DNA of 64,000 nt from Bordetella parapertussis (GCA_945901125.1 CAMDKD010000009.1:17810-81809); one strand, 5' to 3'. Positions 51,166-60,177 are shown, numbered from the stretch's first letter. Numbers and translations are program-made. The notes: a model not told the origin generated them from the letters alone.

Positions 51166-51969
51166 TTAACCCGCCAACGCATGAAAACTGACTTCACCGG
51201 CTCCGGCTTTTTCAAAATACGCTTTCCAGAAATCAAACAACGAGGGGTTTAAAGTGCGCGGGCTGCTGTTGAGCAGATGAATTTCCACCTTGACATGGCT
51301 GAAATCGACAAACAATTTGCTGGCTGCGTAACCGGCGGTATAGGACTCAAAGGTCACCGGTTTGCCGTACATGGTCAAGGCTTTGCTGTTTTGCAGCATG
51401 TCTGACAGCACATACAAAACCACTTCGCCTTTGACATTGTTTTTTTGTATCGAGTTCAGGTTCACCAGTTGCAGCATTTCAAGTATGGGCGACTCTTTGG
51501 CCGGTTGCGATTCCATCATGCCTTGGGTGACAGACAACATAGGCTCGATAAAGTGCTTCACGTATTGCTGCTTCAAAGCTTTGAGGTTGTCGGTGAGTTG
51601 GCTTTTTTCTTGTCCATCACCCGGGTTGCACAACTCGAACAAAGGCTTGGTGTTAGCCTGGAAATCATCGCCCAGCACGTACACAGAAAGCAGGTAACCC
51701 GGTGGTGTGTTTTCCACCATGTGCTTGACAAAAATATCCAGCGAGGTTTTTTGCGCCAGATTGAAAGGATCGGTGCGGTCTATCAGCAAAACCCGCTGTC
51801 CGAGTGCGCCTTCGGCCGGACACAAAGTGACAGGGTCAAGACCAGGCTTGTGCTGGGTAGACCATACATAGACAGAGCCTAATCCTGCGATCACCAGTGC
51901 AATAAAAAAAACACTCAGCAGAATATTGACGCGGGTTTTGCGTTTTTGCGATCTGGTTTGTCGTGCCAT
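51166..51969 (-). CDS. Membrane-anchored vWA-like protein (four-gene operon, gene 2)
   Basis: This 267-residue protein has a basic N-terminus and one TM (about 14-36). A domain follows that begins with a hydrophobic strand and Asp-rich loop, RVLLIDRTDPFNLAQ, and continues with alternating strands and helices (YLLSVYVLGDD, KGEVVLYVLSDML). This suggests a von Willebrand A-like fold, though the classical DxSxS metal site is not exact. The globular part is likely periplasmic. It is 10 nt after the membrane coiled-coil gene and 3 nt before the J-domain gene. Confidence 0.65.
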   Translation of the reverse strand: MARQTRSQKRKTRVNILLSVFFIALVIAGLGSVYVWSTQHKPGLDPVTLCPAEGALGQRVLLIDRTDPFNLAQKTSLDIFVKHMVENTPPGYLLSVYVLGDDFQANTKPLFELCNPGDGQEKSQLTDNLKALKQQYVKHFIEPMLSVTQGMMESQPAKESPILEMLQLVNLNSIQKNNVKGEVVLYVLSDMLQNSKALTMYGKPVTFESYTAGYAASKLFVDFSHVKVEIHLLNSSPRTLNPSLFDFWKAYFEKAGAGEVSFHALAG

Positions 51970-51979
51970 GGCAAGCGTG

Positions 51980-53380
51980 TCAGTGGTACTTCAAATGGTT
52001 TAAGCGCGAAATGCATTGCTCGTAAAGGTTGTAGACCTTTTCACGCTGCTCGTTCACAGTGTTTTCATACACGCGTATGTCTTGTTCCAGCTTGGTGATC
52101 AAAGCCTGCTCGCTGTCGTTGCTGACGCGCGGTACGTTAACCGGGTCAAGCGCGGGCAAGTGGTCAAAGTAACCCGGGCGCAAACCATCATCCCGGGCGA
52201 TTTCGTTTTCCATGCGGAACTTACGCAGCACCGCATACACCACCACCTCAGATTGGGTGAGCTTGTCGGCAAATTCACGCTGCAAAGCTTCTTTTTCCAA
52301 CACCAGTTTGCGCAATGAAGCGATCAGTTCGTGCAGCGTTTTAAAACCCTGGTTGATCAGATCGAGTTTTTCCTGTTTCAAATCTTCCAGCTCTTCGCGT
52401 ATTTCTTCAAACTCGGCTTCGAATTCATCGCGGGTGCTGTTGCAACGGCGAACCACTGCGCCGTAACCCGGGTACATATCGTCTATGGTCAAACCGTCGA
52501 ACACCGAGGCAATGCCAAAGCCCATGGACATGGCCACCAGAAACCAGGACACCAAATCGCTCAAGCCCCAGAAATGGATTTGCATCATTTCCCAGGCATC
52601 GCGTGTCGGACTGGCAGACGCCGCCATCAACTGCTCGCGTATATGGCCTATGGACATGGCCACCAGCAGCATGAAACACGCGGTGAACAGCAGAGAAAAA
52701 ATACCAAAAGCTTTACCCGCCACCGGTTTGCTGACCAGCCAGGGCAAGGCGTATTTGCCCAGGAAAAAACAGCCCACCACATTGATGGCGGCCAGCAAGG
52801 CGGCATAAACAAAACCGCCTATCAGTCCGGAGCTCAGCCCTTCGGCGAAAAAATTCGCATTCAATATGCCTTCTACAACCACCAGAAACACCAGCATCGA
52901 ATAGCGCAAGACCAGACCGGAGGTGCTGGGGTAATTGGCCTCTCGCTCGAGACCGTTTGTCTTTTTAAAAGCTTCCAGTTCTTTGAACCGGGTCATGGCG
53001 CTGTAGGCCAGCTTTTTCAACCAGGCGCCCTGCTCGTCCATGATCTTGCGCGCCTGTCGTTCAAATTCGGCGTTCAACACATCCGATTGCATGGACTGAT
53101 GCTTGATCTCAAAGCTGAGTACGCGCGAGTTGATGTCTTCCTGCTTGCGTAAAAAATCGCGCTGAGCTTCTTCACGCAACTGGTTGACGTGCTCGACCAC
53201 ACTGAGTTCCAGGCTGGTCGGTTTTTTCTCGTGAAAGGCCGGCAAGCCCATGTTGGCCAGGCGTTTGGCTTCCTTGACCAATTGAAATTTCTCAACGATG
53301 GAATCGATTTCTATGGACAGGTTTTCCGTTTGACCGGCACTTCCTGAGAAGAACCTCTTGAACCAATCCATGACCCGCAT
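51980..53380 (-). CDS. Multi-TM coiled-coil protein (four-gene operon, gene 1)
   Basis: This 466-residue protein has an N-terminal helical/coiled region (about 20-145), four TMs (about 155-177, 184-207, 224-246 and 274-296), then a long acidic/basic coiled coil (about 318-385) and a C-terminal helix-rich tail. Both coiled coils are probably cytosolic. GAGG lies 7 nt before the ATG. I recognise no family. It is first in a tight four-gene unit, so it is probably the membrane scaffold of the module. Confidence 0.7.
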   Translation of the reverse strand: MRVMDWFKRFFSGSAGQTENLSIEIDSIVEKFQLVKEAKRLANMGLPAFHEKKPTSLELSVVEHVNQLREEAQRDFLRKQEDINSRVLSFEIKHQSMQSDVLNAEFERQARKIMDEQGAWLKKLAYSAMTRFKELEAFKKTNGLEREANYPSTSGLVLRYSMLVFLVVVEGILNANFFAEGLSSGLIGGFVYAALLAAINVVGCFFLGKYALPWLVSKPVAGKAFGIFSLLFTACFMLLVAMSIGHIREQLMAASASPTRDAWEMMQIHFWGLSDLVSWFLVAMSMGFGIASVFDGLTIDDMYPGYGAVVRRCNSTRDEFEAEFEEIREELEDLKQEKLDLINQGFKTLHELIASLRKLVLEKEALQREFADKLTQSEVVVYAVLRKFRMENEIARDDGLRPGYFDHLPALDPVNVPRVSNDSEQALITKLEQDIRVYENTVNEQREKVYNLYEQCISRLNHLKYH

Positions 53381-53561
53381 GCCGTAACCTCAATTCATAC
53401 TTGTCATTTGACATGCCGGACAGGCTTGCAACCTGTTCCTGCGCCGTATTGCCCGACTTCACTTGAACACCCCGAGCTAACTGCTTGTCACTTCAGCCCA
53501 AGGGGTTTTATTGATTCTACTGAATTTGGTGTTTCTGGCGGCTTGTAAACTAAATTAAAAA

Positions 53562-53593
53562 GTATGCAGTTGCTCTGCATACCGGGCTTTTTT
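53562..53593 (+). terminator. Terminator-like hairpin upstream of the Anbu operon
   Basis: GTATGCAG (53562-53569) pairs perfectly with CTGCATAC (53575-53582) over a 5-nt loop, and six Ts begin five bases later. On the plus strand no gene ends nearby, so it may terminate a small transcript or act as a leader attenuator. Confidence 0.45.
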
Positions 53594-53664
53594 ACAACGC
53601 CGGGGAGTGATCAGTTGAAAAATGCGGGAGGGCGAGCGTTTTACTCGGGATAGAAATAAGGGTT

Positions 53665-53698
53665 GAGCTAAATTGCACTTTTATCGTGCATAAAGCTC
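53665..53698. other. Composite hairpin in leader of Anbu operon
   Basis: GAGCT (53665-53669) pairs with AGCTC (53694-53698), enclosing GCAC/GTGC (53675-53678 and 53686-53689). It lies about 115 nt before the ATP-grasp start. It could be an RNA element in the leader or an operator. Confidence 0.35.
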
Positions 53699-53813
53699 CC
53701 AAACCGGTGCGCGCCACGGTGGTCGCGGTGCTGCGCGCGCGCATTCTGCAAGCAGCAAGGTGGCATGAACCGTGCATTGACTGACTGCAAACCGCAGACA
53801 GCGCAGGTACACC

Positions 53814-55238
53814 ATGAGCAGCAAACCCATCTTCAATGAAATGAGCGACGACAGCGGTTATGCGCGTCCTCACTACGAAGCCTTTGACACCTGGCTCAAA
53901 GGCGTGTCGGCTGACACGGTGCAAGTCAAGCAAACCGAAGCTGACCTGATCTTTAGGCGCACCGGCATCACGTTTTCATTGAATGGCGACGAAGGCGGCA
54001 CCGAGCGGCTGATCCCCTCGGACTTGATACCGCGCATCATCCACGGCAAAGAATGGGCGCATTTAGAGAAAGGCCTGATTCAGCGGGTCAAAGCCATCAA
54101 TATGTTTTTGCACGACGTCTACCACGAGCAACACATATTGAAAGCAGGCTTGATACCCGCCGAACAAATTCTTGCCAACGCGCAGTTCATGCCCGTCATG
54201 CTGGGCTTGGATTTACCGCATCAAATTTACGCGCACATCGCGGGTGTGGACATCGTGCGGCACTCAGACGGCGATTTTTATGTGTTGGAAGACAACTTGC
54301 GCGTGCCCTCGGGCGTGTCTTATATGTTGAGCAACCGCTTATTGATGATGCGCTTATTCCCCGATTTGTTCCGCCGCTACGCGGTGCGTCCGGTCGAGCA
54401 TTACCCGGCGCTGCTCTTGCAAACTTTGCGCTCGGCCAGTTGGGTGGAGCAGCCCACCGTCGTGCTGCACACGCCGGGGCGTTTCAACAGCGCTTATTTC
54501 GAGCACGCGTTTTTGGCTAAGCAAATGGGCATAGAGCTGGTTGAAGGCTCGGACCTGTTTGTGCGCGGCGGCCATGTGTACATGCAAACCACTGAAGGGC
54601 CGCAACAAGTCGATGTGATTTACCGGCGTGTGGATGATGTGTACATGGACCCCTTGAGTTTTGCGCCGGATTCTTTGATTGGCGTGCCGGGGTTGGCATC
54701 GGTGTACCGCCAGGGCAATGTGGTCATCTCCAACGCGCTGGGCACAGGCGTGGCGGATGACAAATCCATTTACCCCTATGTGCCCGACATGATCCGCTTT
54801 TACCTGAATGAAACGCCTATTTTGAACAACGTGCAAACCTGGCAATGCCGCAAGCCCGACGAGTTGTCTTATGTGTTGGCGAATCTGTCGCAACTGGTGG
54901 TCAAAGAAGTGCACGGTGCCGGCGGCTACGGCATGCTGGTCGGCCCCACCGCCAGCAAATCGGAAATAGAGAGTTTTGCCAAACGCTTGAAAGCGCAGCC
55001 GGACAACTACATCGCCCAGCCTACGCTGAGTTTGTCGGCGTGTCCGATATTTGTGGACCAAGGCATTGCGCCGCGTCACATCGATTTGCGACCGTTTGTG
55101 CTCATGGGCAAGGATACGCGCATCGTGCCCGGCGGCCTCACGCGCGTGGCTTTGCGCGAAGGCTCGCTGGTGGTCAATTCGTCGCAAGGCGGCGGCACCA
55201 AAGACACCTGGGTGCTGGAAGACGAGGAGGCGCTCTGA
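53814..55238 (+). CDS. Circularly permuted ATP-grasp protein (Anbu operon)
   Basis: This 474-residue protein has the circularly permuted ATP-grasp type 2 signature: VLEDNLRVPSGVSYML, FVRGGHVYMQTTEGPQQVD, VVKEVHGAGGYGMLVGPTAS and the late DLRPFVLMG. It probably forms an amide or peptide-like bond with ATP, with an unknown substrate. Its stop shares bases with the alpha-E gene start (TGATG). This is the first gene of the standard Anbu cluster. Confidence 0.92.
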   Translation: MSSKPIFNEMSDDSGYARPHYEAFDTWLKGVSADTVQVKQTEADLIFRRTGITFSLNGDEGGTERLIPSDLIPRIIHGKEWAHLEKGLIQRVKAINMFLHDVYHEQHILKAGLIPAEQILANAQFMPVMLGLDLPHQIYAHIAGVDIVRHSDGDFYVLEDNLRVPSGVSYMLSNRLLMMRLFPDLFRRYAVRPVEHYPALLLQTLRSASWVEQPTVVLHTPGRFNSAYFEHAFLAKQMGIELVEGSDLFVRGGHVYMQTTEGPQQVDVIYRRVDDVYMDPLSFAPDSLIGVPGLASVYRQGNVVISNALGTGVADDKSIYPYVPDMIRFYLNETPILNNVQTWQCRKPDELSYVLANLSQLVVKEVHGAGGYGMLVGPTASKSEIESFAKRLKAQPDNYIAQPTLSLSACPIFVDQGIAPRHIDLRPFVLMGKDTRIVPGGLTRVALREGSLVVNSSQGGGTKDTWVLEDEEAL

Positions 55239-56188
55239 TGCTGTCACGTGTCGCTGCTCAACTGTATTGGCTATCGCGCTACCTGGAGCGCGCCGAAAAC
55301 ATGGCGCGTATTTTGGAGGTGGGTCAATCATTCGCCTTGCTGTCCACGTCAGACAGCAGCCGCGCCGCGCCGGACACGGTGAGCGAGCCGCTGGTCATCA
55401 CCGACACACTGGCTGCATTCCAAGCCACAGGCCGACCCATGCGCTCAGACCAGGTGGCGCAGTTTCTGGCCTGGGACCCGGACCATCCTTCGTCTATCTT
55501 CAACTGCATACAGTCGTGCCGTGAAAACGCGCGCTCGGTGCGCGGTGCTATGACGGTGGAAATGTGGGAGTGCATCAACGACACCTGGCTGGAACTGTTG
55601 GCTCGCAAAAAGAAAATCAAAGGCCCGGACCACCCGGTGGACTCGTCGCTGTTTGAATGGATCAAGCAACGCTCGCATTTGTTCCGGGGCGTGACCTTTG
55701 CCACGATTCAACGCGACCAGCCTTATCACTTCATACGCTTGGGCACTTACCTGGAACGCGCCGACAACACCGCGCGCATACTGAGCGTCAAAACCCAAGT
55801 GGAACAAGCCGAAAGCAACGATTTGGTGGACGACTATTACCGCCTTGGCGCGGTGCTGCGCTCGGTGAGTGCGCTGGAGGCTTACCGCGACACCTACCGG
55901 GACGCCATAGACGCAGACCGCGTATCCGAGTTGCTGATCTTCAACTCTCGCGTGCCGCGTTCGCTGCATTTTTGTTTGGATGAAACCGCTTACATACTGA
56001 ACCAGTTGCCGCAGCAAACCGGGCGTGAGGCGCGCAAGCGTTGCGCCAACTTGTTGACCAATTTGAAATTCGGCAGCTTGAGCGAGGTCTACGACAGCGG
56101 TCTGGAAAATTACCTGGAACTGTTTGTCAAAGAAAACATCGCGCTGGCCGAAGCGGTGCAAACCGATTACCTGGAGTCCATCGCATGA
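55238..56188 (+). CDS. Alpha-E domain protein (DUF403)
   Basis: From the ATG at 55238 this is 316 residues, all-helical, with repeated YWLSRYLERAENMARIL and RLGTYLERADNTARIL motifs characteristic of the alpha-E domain. It is always seen beside circularly permuted ATP-grasp and transglutaminase genes. Its role is unproven, but it probably acts with the ATP-grasp enzyme. It overlaps both neighbours (TGATG upstream, ATGA downstream). Confidence 0.93.
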   Translation: MLSRVAAQLYWLSRYLERAENMARILEVGQSFALLSTSDSSRAAPDTVSEPLVITDTLAAFQATGRPMRSDQVAQFLAWDPDHPSSIFNCIQSCRENARSVRGAMTVEMWECINDTWLELLARKKKIKGPDHPVDSSLFEWIKQRSHLFRGVTFATIQRDQPYHFIRLGTYLERADNTARILSVKTQVEQAESNDLVDDYYRLGAVLRSVSALEAYRDTYRDAIDADRVSELLIFNSRVPRSLHFCLDETAYILNQLPQQTGREARKRCANLLTNLKFGSLSEVYDSGLENYLELFVKENIALAEAVQTDYLESIA

Positions 56189-56988
56189 AGCTACAGGTAT
56201 TTCACGAAACCAGTTATCGCTACGAGCAGCCGGTGCGCCGCAGCATACAAATGCTGCGCATGACCCCGGCCAAAACCCAACGTCAAAACGTGTTGCACTG
56301 GCAACTGGACTTACCCGGCAAAGCCACTCAATGGACAGACGCTTACGGCAACCTCTGCCATTGCCTGGTGCTGGAAAACGCCAGCCAAGACATTGTGTTG
56401 CGCGCTCGCGGCAGCGTGGACTTGATCGAATCGGACCAGGGCGAGCCCGAGGGCCCGGTGCCGCACGCCGTGTATTTGCGCGCCACCACCTTGACCCGTG
56501 TGGATGCGTCTATGCAAAGCTTTATCGAACCGTTTCGCGCCACGGTCAAGTCGCGCCCTTACATGGCTTTGCACGATGTGATGTTGGCTTTGCTGGAACG
56601 CATGCCATATGAAACAGGCATCACACACGTCGGTGATTCGGCGGCGCAGTCCTTCGCCAAAGGCAAAGGCGTGTGCCAAGACCACACGCATGTGTTTCTG
56701 GCCTGCGCCCGTTTTCTGGGCGTGCCGTCGCGCTACGTCAGCGGCTATTTGCATTCGGCGCAAAACGAGCAAGTCGCCAGCCACGCTTGGGCCGAGGCCT
56801 GGGTGGGCGGGCGCTGGATAGGTTATGACGTCAGCAATTCCAGCGACGCCGACAGTGGCCACATACGACTGGCGCACGGCCTGGACTACGAAGACGCCAG
56901 CCCGGTGCGCGGCATGCGCATAGGCGGCGGCAATGAAACCATGCACAGCTATGCAAAAGTAGAATCCGGCATCTACGAACAGCAATAA
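56185..56988 (+). CDS. Transglutaminase-like protease (Anbu operon)
   Basis: This is 267 residues from the ATG at 56185, overlapping the alpha-E stop by 4 nt. It has an N-terminal beta domain (LQVFHETSYRYEQPVRRSIQ) and a transglutaminase core with Cys164 (GKGVCQDHTH), His200 (SHAWAEAWV) and Asp215 (GYDVSNSS), a complete catalytic triad. Bacterial members act as cysteine peptidases or amidases. In this cluster it likely processes the product of the ATP-grasp enzyme before Anbu. Confidence 0.93.
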   Translation: MKLQVFHETSYRYEQPVRRSIQMLRMTPAKTQRQNVLHWQLDLPGKATQWTDAYGNLCHCLVLENASQDIVLRARGSVDLIESDQGEPEGPVPHAVYLRATTLTRVDASMQSFIEPFRATVKSRPYMALHDVMLALLERMPYETGITHVGDSAAQSFAKGKGVCQDHTHVFLACARFLGVPSRYVSGYLHSAQNEQVASHAWAEAWVGGRWIGYDVSNSSDADSGHIRLAHGLDYEDASPVRGMRIGGGNETMHSYAKVESGIYEQQ

Positions 56989-56998
56989 GGCGCAAGGC

Positions 56999-57730
56999 AT
57001 GACTTACTGTGTTGGCATGGTGCTCGACGAAGGACTGGTGTTCGCCTCGGACTCGCGAACCAACGCGGGTGTGGACCATGTGTCTACGTTTTGCAAAATG
57101 ACGGTGGTCGAAACGCCGGGCCAAGGCGTCATCGTCATGCTCAACAGCGGCAACCTGGCCACCACGCAACAGGTGATCAGCCGCATCAAACAGCACGCCA
57201 TAGACGCTGAAAAACTTTTAACTTCGCATGCGTCCATGTTCACCGTGGCTGAACTGGTGGGCCGCGAATTGCGCAAAACCATACACACCACCATGAACGA
57301 AGCGCCCGAGCAAAGCGATGTGGATTTCACCGCCACGTTTCTGGTCGGCGGCCAGGTCAAAGGCGAAGCGCCGCGTTTGTTCATGGTGTATCCGCAAGGC
57401 AACTTCATCGAGTCAACAGCCGACACACCGTTTTTCCAGATCGGCGAAAGCAAATACGGCAAACCGATTTTGGACCGCGTCATTCAGCCTGGCATCAGCA
57501 TGTCGCAAGCCATCAAATGCGCGTTGGTGTCGTTTGATTCGACCATCAAAAGTAATTTATCCGTCGGTCTTCCCATAGACGTCGCCATGGTCAAAACCGA
57601 TGACTTGCGCGTCACCAAGCGGCACCGCATAGACGCCGAAGACAGCTACTTCAGAGATTTGCGCTCCAGCTGGAGCCAAGGACTGCGCCAGGTGTTCGGG
57701 CAATTGCCGGACCCGCAGTGGCTGAAATAA
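56999..57730 (+). CDS. Anbu, proteasome-like peptidase
   Basis: This 243-residue proteasome-fold protein starts MTYCVGMVLDEGLVFASDSRT, with Thr2 as the predicted N-terminal nucleophile after Met removal. GVIVMLNSGNLATTQ and LRVTKRHRIDAEDSYF are Anbu features. Known Anbu forms helical or ring oligomers and has weak or undefined proteolytic activity. It is last of the four-gene cluster and 10 nt after the transglutaminase stop, the widespread betaproteobacterial arrangement. Confidence 0.93.
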   Translation: MTYCVGMVLDEGLVFASDSRTNAGVDHVSTFCKMTVVETPGQGVIVMLNSGNLATTQQVISRIKQHAIDAEKLLTSHASMFTVAELVGRELRKTIHTTMNEAPEQSDVDFTATFLVGGQVKGEAPRLFMVYPQGNFIESTADTPFFQIGESKYGKPILDRVIQPGISMSQAIKCALVSFDSTIKSNLSVGLPIDVAMVKTDDLRVTKRHRIDAEDSYFRDLRSSWSQGLRQVFGQLPDPQWLK

Positions 57731-57737
57731 ACCCGGC

Positions 57738-58469
57738 TTACATAGCCGCGCCGCCGTCTATGGCCAGTTCGGCGCCGGTCATGTAGCGGCTGGCGTCCCT
57801 CAGTAAAAACATCACCAACCCGGCTATGTCGTCGACGGTGCCCATGCGCTTGAACGGCAGTTGCTGCAGGCGTTTCATCATGTCTTCGCGGCTGCGGATT
57901 TTCAGCATGTCGGTGTCTATGGGACCGGGGTGTACCGAGTTCACGCGTATGTTCAAGTCAGCGAGTTCAAGCGCTGCTGATTTGCTCATGCCGCGCACCG
58001 CCCATTTGCTGGCGGTATAAGCAATCGCGTTCGGCGCGCTGCGCAAACCGACAGTGGACGACAAATTGATGATGGAGCCTTCGCCGTTCTCCCCCATGGC
58101 CTTGGCCACCGACTTCATACCCAGAAACGTGCCGAGCTGGTTCACCCGCATATGGAGTTCGAACAATTCCGTGTCGGTGTCCAGCATGGGTGACGGCAGG
58201 TAAACGCCGGCGTTATTCACCAGACCGAACAGCGGGCCGAGCTTCAAGGCTTCGGCCACCGCAGCTTGCCATTGGCTTTCAATCGTCACATCCAACGGCT
58301 GGTACACACAAGCCGCACCGAGTTCTGCGGCCAGGGCCCTGCCCTGTTCGTGCAATATGTCGCCCAGCAACACTTTGCCACCGGCTTGCACGATCAATCT
58401 GGCTTGCGCCTCGCCCATGCCGCGTGCGCCGCCTGAAATCAAAACCACTTTGCCGTTCATGCTGCTCAT
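57738..58469 (-). CDS. Short-chain dehydrogenase/reductase
   Basis: From the ATG at 58469, with AGGTG upstream, this is 243 residues; a longer frame from 58538 has no support. The nucleotide motif SGGARGMGEAQAR, NNAG (LVNNAGVYL), catalytic Ser (IINLSSTVG) and YTASK are present. GGARGMGEA resembles the NAD-dependent 3-alpha/20-beta hydroxysteroid and cyclopentanol dehydrogenase group. The substrate is unknown. It is convergent with the Anbu gene. Confidence 0.92.
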   Translation of the reverse strand: MSSMNGKVVLISGGARGMGEAQARLIVQAGGKVLLGDILHEQGRALAAELGAACVYQPLDVTIESQWQAAVAEALKLGPLFGLVNNAGVYLPSPMLDTDTELFELHMRVNQLGTFLGMKSVAKAMGENGEGSIINLSSTVGLRSAPNAIAYTASKWAVRGMSKSAALELADLNIRVNSVHPGPIDTDMLKIRSREDMMKRLQQLPFKRMGTVDDIAGLVMFLLRDASRYMTGAELAIDGGAAM

Positions 58470-58596
58470 AGATTCACCTGTTGGAGTAAACGGCATGCGC
58501 GTGCGTATGGCAAAGCCAGCGCCGGGGCCGTGACGCATGCATTGTCAGGGATGTCAAGACATGTGGCGACGAGAGATGCATGGACTTACTTGTTTG

Positions 58597-59034
58597 TTAA
58601 GGCTTGAACGTATTTCGGCTTTGAATTTGCTCCAAAGCGGTACGTGCGTTGATGATGGGAATCCCTTGATAGGTACCCAAAGAAAGCAGATCACGTTGAT
58701 CCCCTGTGGCAATAAAGTCAGCCTCGGCCGCCAATGCAGCAGCCAATACATGATCGTCATCGGGGTCCGTTAAAACCACAGGAACAACTGACTTCGGCGC
58801 GACCACAATGGATATGGTTCTCAAATCATCAACAATGGCTGCAGGAGATATTCGAGCTAGAGAAAGACGAGTGGCAAACTTGCCGCGAGAAAGAACTGTT
58901 TGCAGCTCAGTCAACAAAGTTTCGCTGGTGCAAATTTCAAACTCACCTGCTTTTGCTGATTCAAGTAACTGCCTGGGAACACCTGAAGAAATGACACCTG
59001 ACACAAGCAGATTGGTATCAATAACTATGCGCAT
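58597..59034 (-). CDS. PIN-domain toxin
   Basis: This 145-residue PIN domain starts MRIVIDTNLLVSGVISSG, with Asp6 first. The second acid lies in LLTELQTVLS, and further acids lie in TDPDDDHVLAAAL and TGDQRDLLSL. This is the PIN_3 subfamily rather than the VapC forms elsewhere in the window. It follows the DUF2281 antitoxin gene by 18 nt. It is a predicted ribonuclease. Confidence 0.87.
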   Translation of the reverse strand: MRIVIDTNLLVSGVISSGVPRQLLESAKAGEFEICTSETLLTELQTVLSRGKFATRLSLARISPAAIVDDLRTISIVVAPKSVVPVVLTDPDDDHVLAAALAAEADFIATGDQRDLLSLGTYQGIPIINARTALEQIQSRNTFKP

Positions 59035-59052
59035 ACTTAAAACAGTGAGGTA

Positions 59053-59307
59053 TCAGCTGTCAGAACCTGACTGATGTAATTGACGACGCTCGCGCCTGAT
59101 GGCTTGTATTTCTGCATTAATTTCATCATCCGACATAGGGGGGAGATTTAATTTGCGTAGCTCTGCAAAAGCTTCAGTCATACGCTGAATAGCTGCTTCA
59201 CGTTTCACTTTTGCGGCAAGAAACTCCACGAAATCGAGAACCTCGGAGACTCGCTCCGGGGGCAAAGATTTAAGGCCTTGCATTAAACGGAATTCCAGTG
59301 CTGTCAT
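59053..59307 (-). CDS. DUF2281-type antitoxin
   Basis: This 84-residue protein has LKSLPPERVSEVLDFVEFLAAK (the DUF2281 helical motif) and a charged C-terminus (IQAIRRERRQLHQ). The family occurs as antitoxin of PIN toxins. It precedes the PIN gene on the same strand. No canonical DNA-binding fold is evident, so autoregulation may be indirect. Confidence 0.8.
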   Translation of the reverse strand: MTALEFRLMQGLKSLPPERVSEVLDFVEFLAAKVKREAAIQRMTEAFAELRKLNLPPMSDDEINAEIQAIRRERRQLHQSGSDS

Positions 59308-59427
59308 GGCATCCTCTGCTAAGGGTTTGACTGATTATCTGGCCGGGAAATAACGATATCACAGAAAAAATGCTTCTAGGCACTCAATACGATCGGCTTA
59401 CTAGCTCAAAATCCAAACATTTTTCAT

Positions 59428-60177
59428 TCAAGTCTGCAACAACACCTTGAGCATGCGCTGCGGATTCAGCAAAAAATCAAGCGTCACTTGAAAGTGTTCG
59501 GTGTCCTCATAGGCCACAGGCGAAATGCCCTCTTGGCTACATTGGTAAATACAAGCATCCGGGTAGGCCATGAGCAGGGGCGAATGCGTGGCGATGATGA
59601 ACTGCGAACCGTCCAGCACCAATTCATGAATACGCGACAACACCGCCAACTGGCGCTGCGGCGACAAGGCCGCCTCGGGTTCGTCCAGTATGTACAAGCC
59701 CTGGCCTGTGAAGCGTTGCGTCATCAGCGCTAAAAAAGATTCACCGTGGGATTGATGGTGCAGCGACACACCGCCGTAGCCTTCGATGATGCGCGGCGCG
59801 TTCACAGGCTCTGCGTCTAGCTTGTCAATTTCGCTGGCGACGTTGTAAAAACTTTCAGCGCGCAAAAAATAGCCGGTACGCGGCCTGCGAAAACCTTTGG
59901 CAATGCGCAAATACCGGTGCAAGTCTGAGTGCGAGCGGTGCGTGCCGAAATTGAAATGCTTGGAGCCGCCCTCGGCGTTAAAGCCCATAGACACTGCAAT
60001 GGCCTCTAGCAAAGTAGATTTGCCCGAGCCGTTTTCGCCAACGACATAAGTGACTTTGGGGTGCATGTCCAAGTGCTCGAAGGTGCGAACCGAGGGCAAG
60101 CAGAACGGGTATGCGTCGAAGGATTCGACGATGTCGCGGCGCAGGGTGACGCGGCTGATGAATTGGGGGGAGATCAT
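59428..60177 (-). CDS. Stand-alone SMC/OLD-like AAA ATPase
   Basis: From the ATG at 60177 this is 249 residues; longer frames to 60243 are possible. Walker A GENGSGKSTLLEAIA, signature-like SHGESFLALM, Walker B LYILDEPEAALS and the H-loop IIATHSPLLMA define an ABC/SMC-type AAA_21 ATPase. It lacks the TOPRIM nuclease of OLD proteins and no partner nuclease adjoins it. Such single ATPases occur near defence and toxin genes, but the role is unknown. Confidence 0.83.
   Translation of the reverse strand: MISPQFISRVTLRRDIVESFDAYPFCLPSVRTFEHLDMHPKVTYVVGENGSGKSTLLEAIAVSMGFNAEGGSKHFNFGTHRSHSDLHRYLRIAKGFRRPRTGYFLRAESFYNVASEIDKLDAEPVNAPRIIEGYGGVSLHHQSHGESFLALMTQRFTGQGLYILDEPEAALSPQRQLAVLSRIHELVLDGSQFIIATHSPLLMAYPDACIYQCSQEGISPVAYEDTEHFQVTLDFLLNPQRMLKVLLQT

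Larger units (their letters stand above)
53381..53813. other. Intergenic region between divergent operons
   Basis: These 433 nt contain no convincing gene. They hold an 8-bp perfect hairpin with a T-run (53562-53593), a composite hairpin (53665-53698) and a GC-rich stretch (53700-53760). Promoters for the four-gene membrane operon (minus) and the Anbu operon (plus) must lie here. Confidence 0.6.

Noticed and set aside
53592..53933. 113-codon minus-strand frame at the Anbu operon start
   Set aside because: Overlaps the leader and the ATP-grasp N-terminus antisense, has no Shine-Dalgarno and no recognisable domain.
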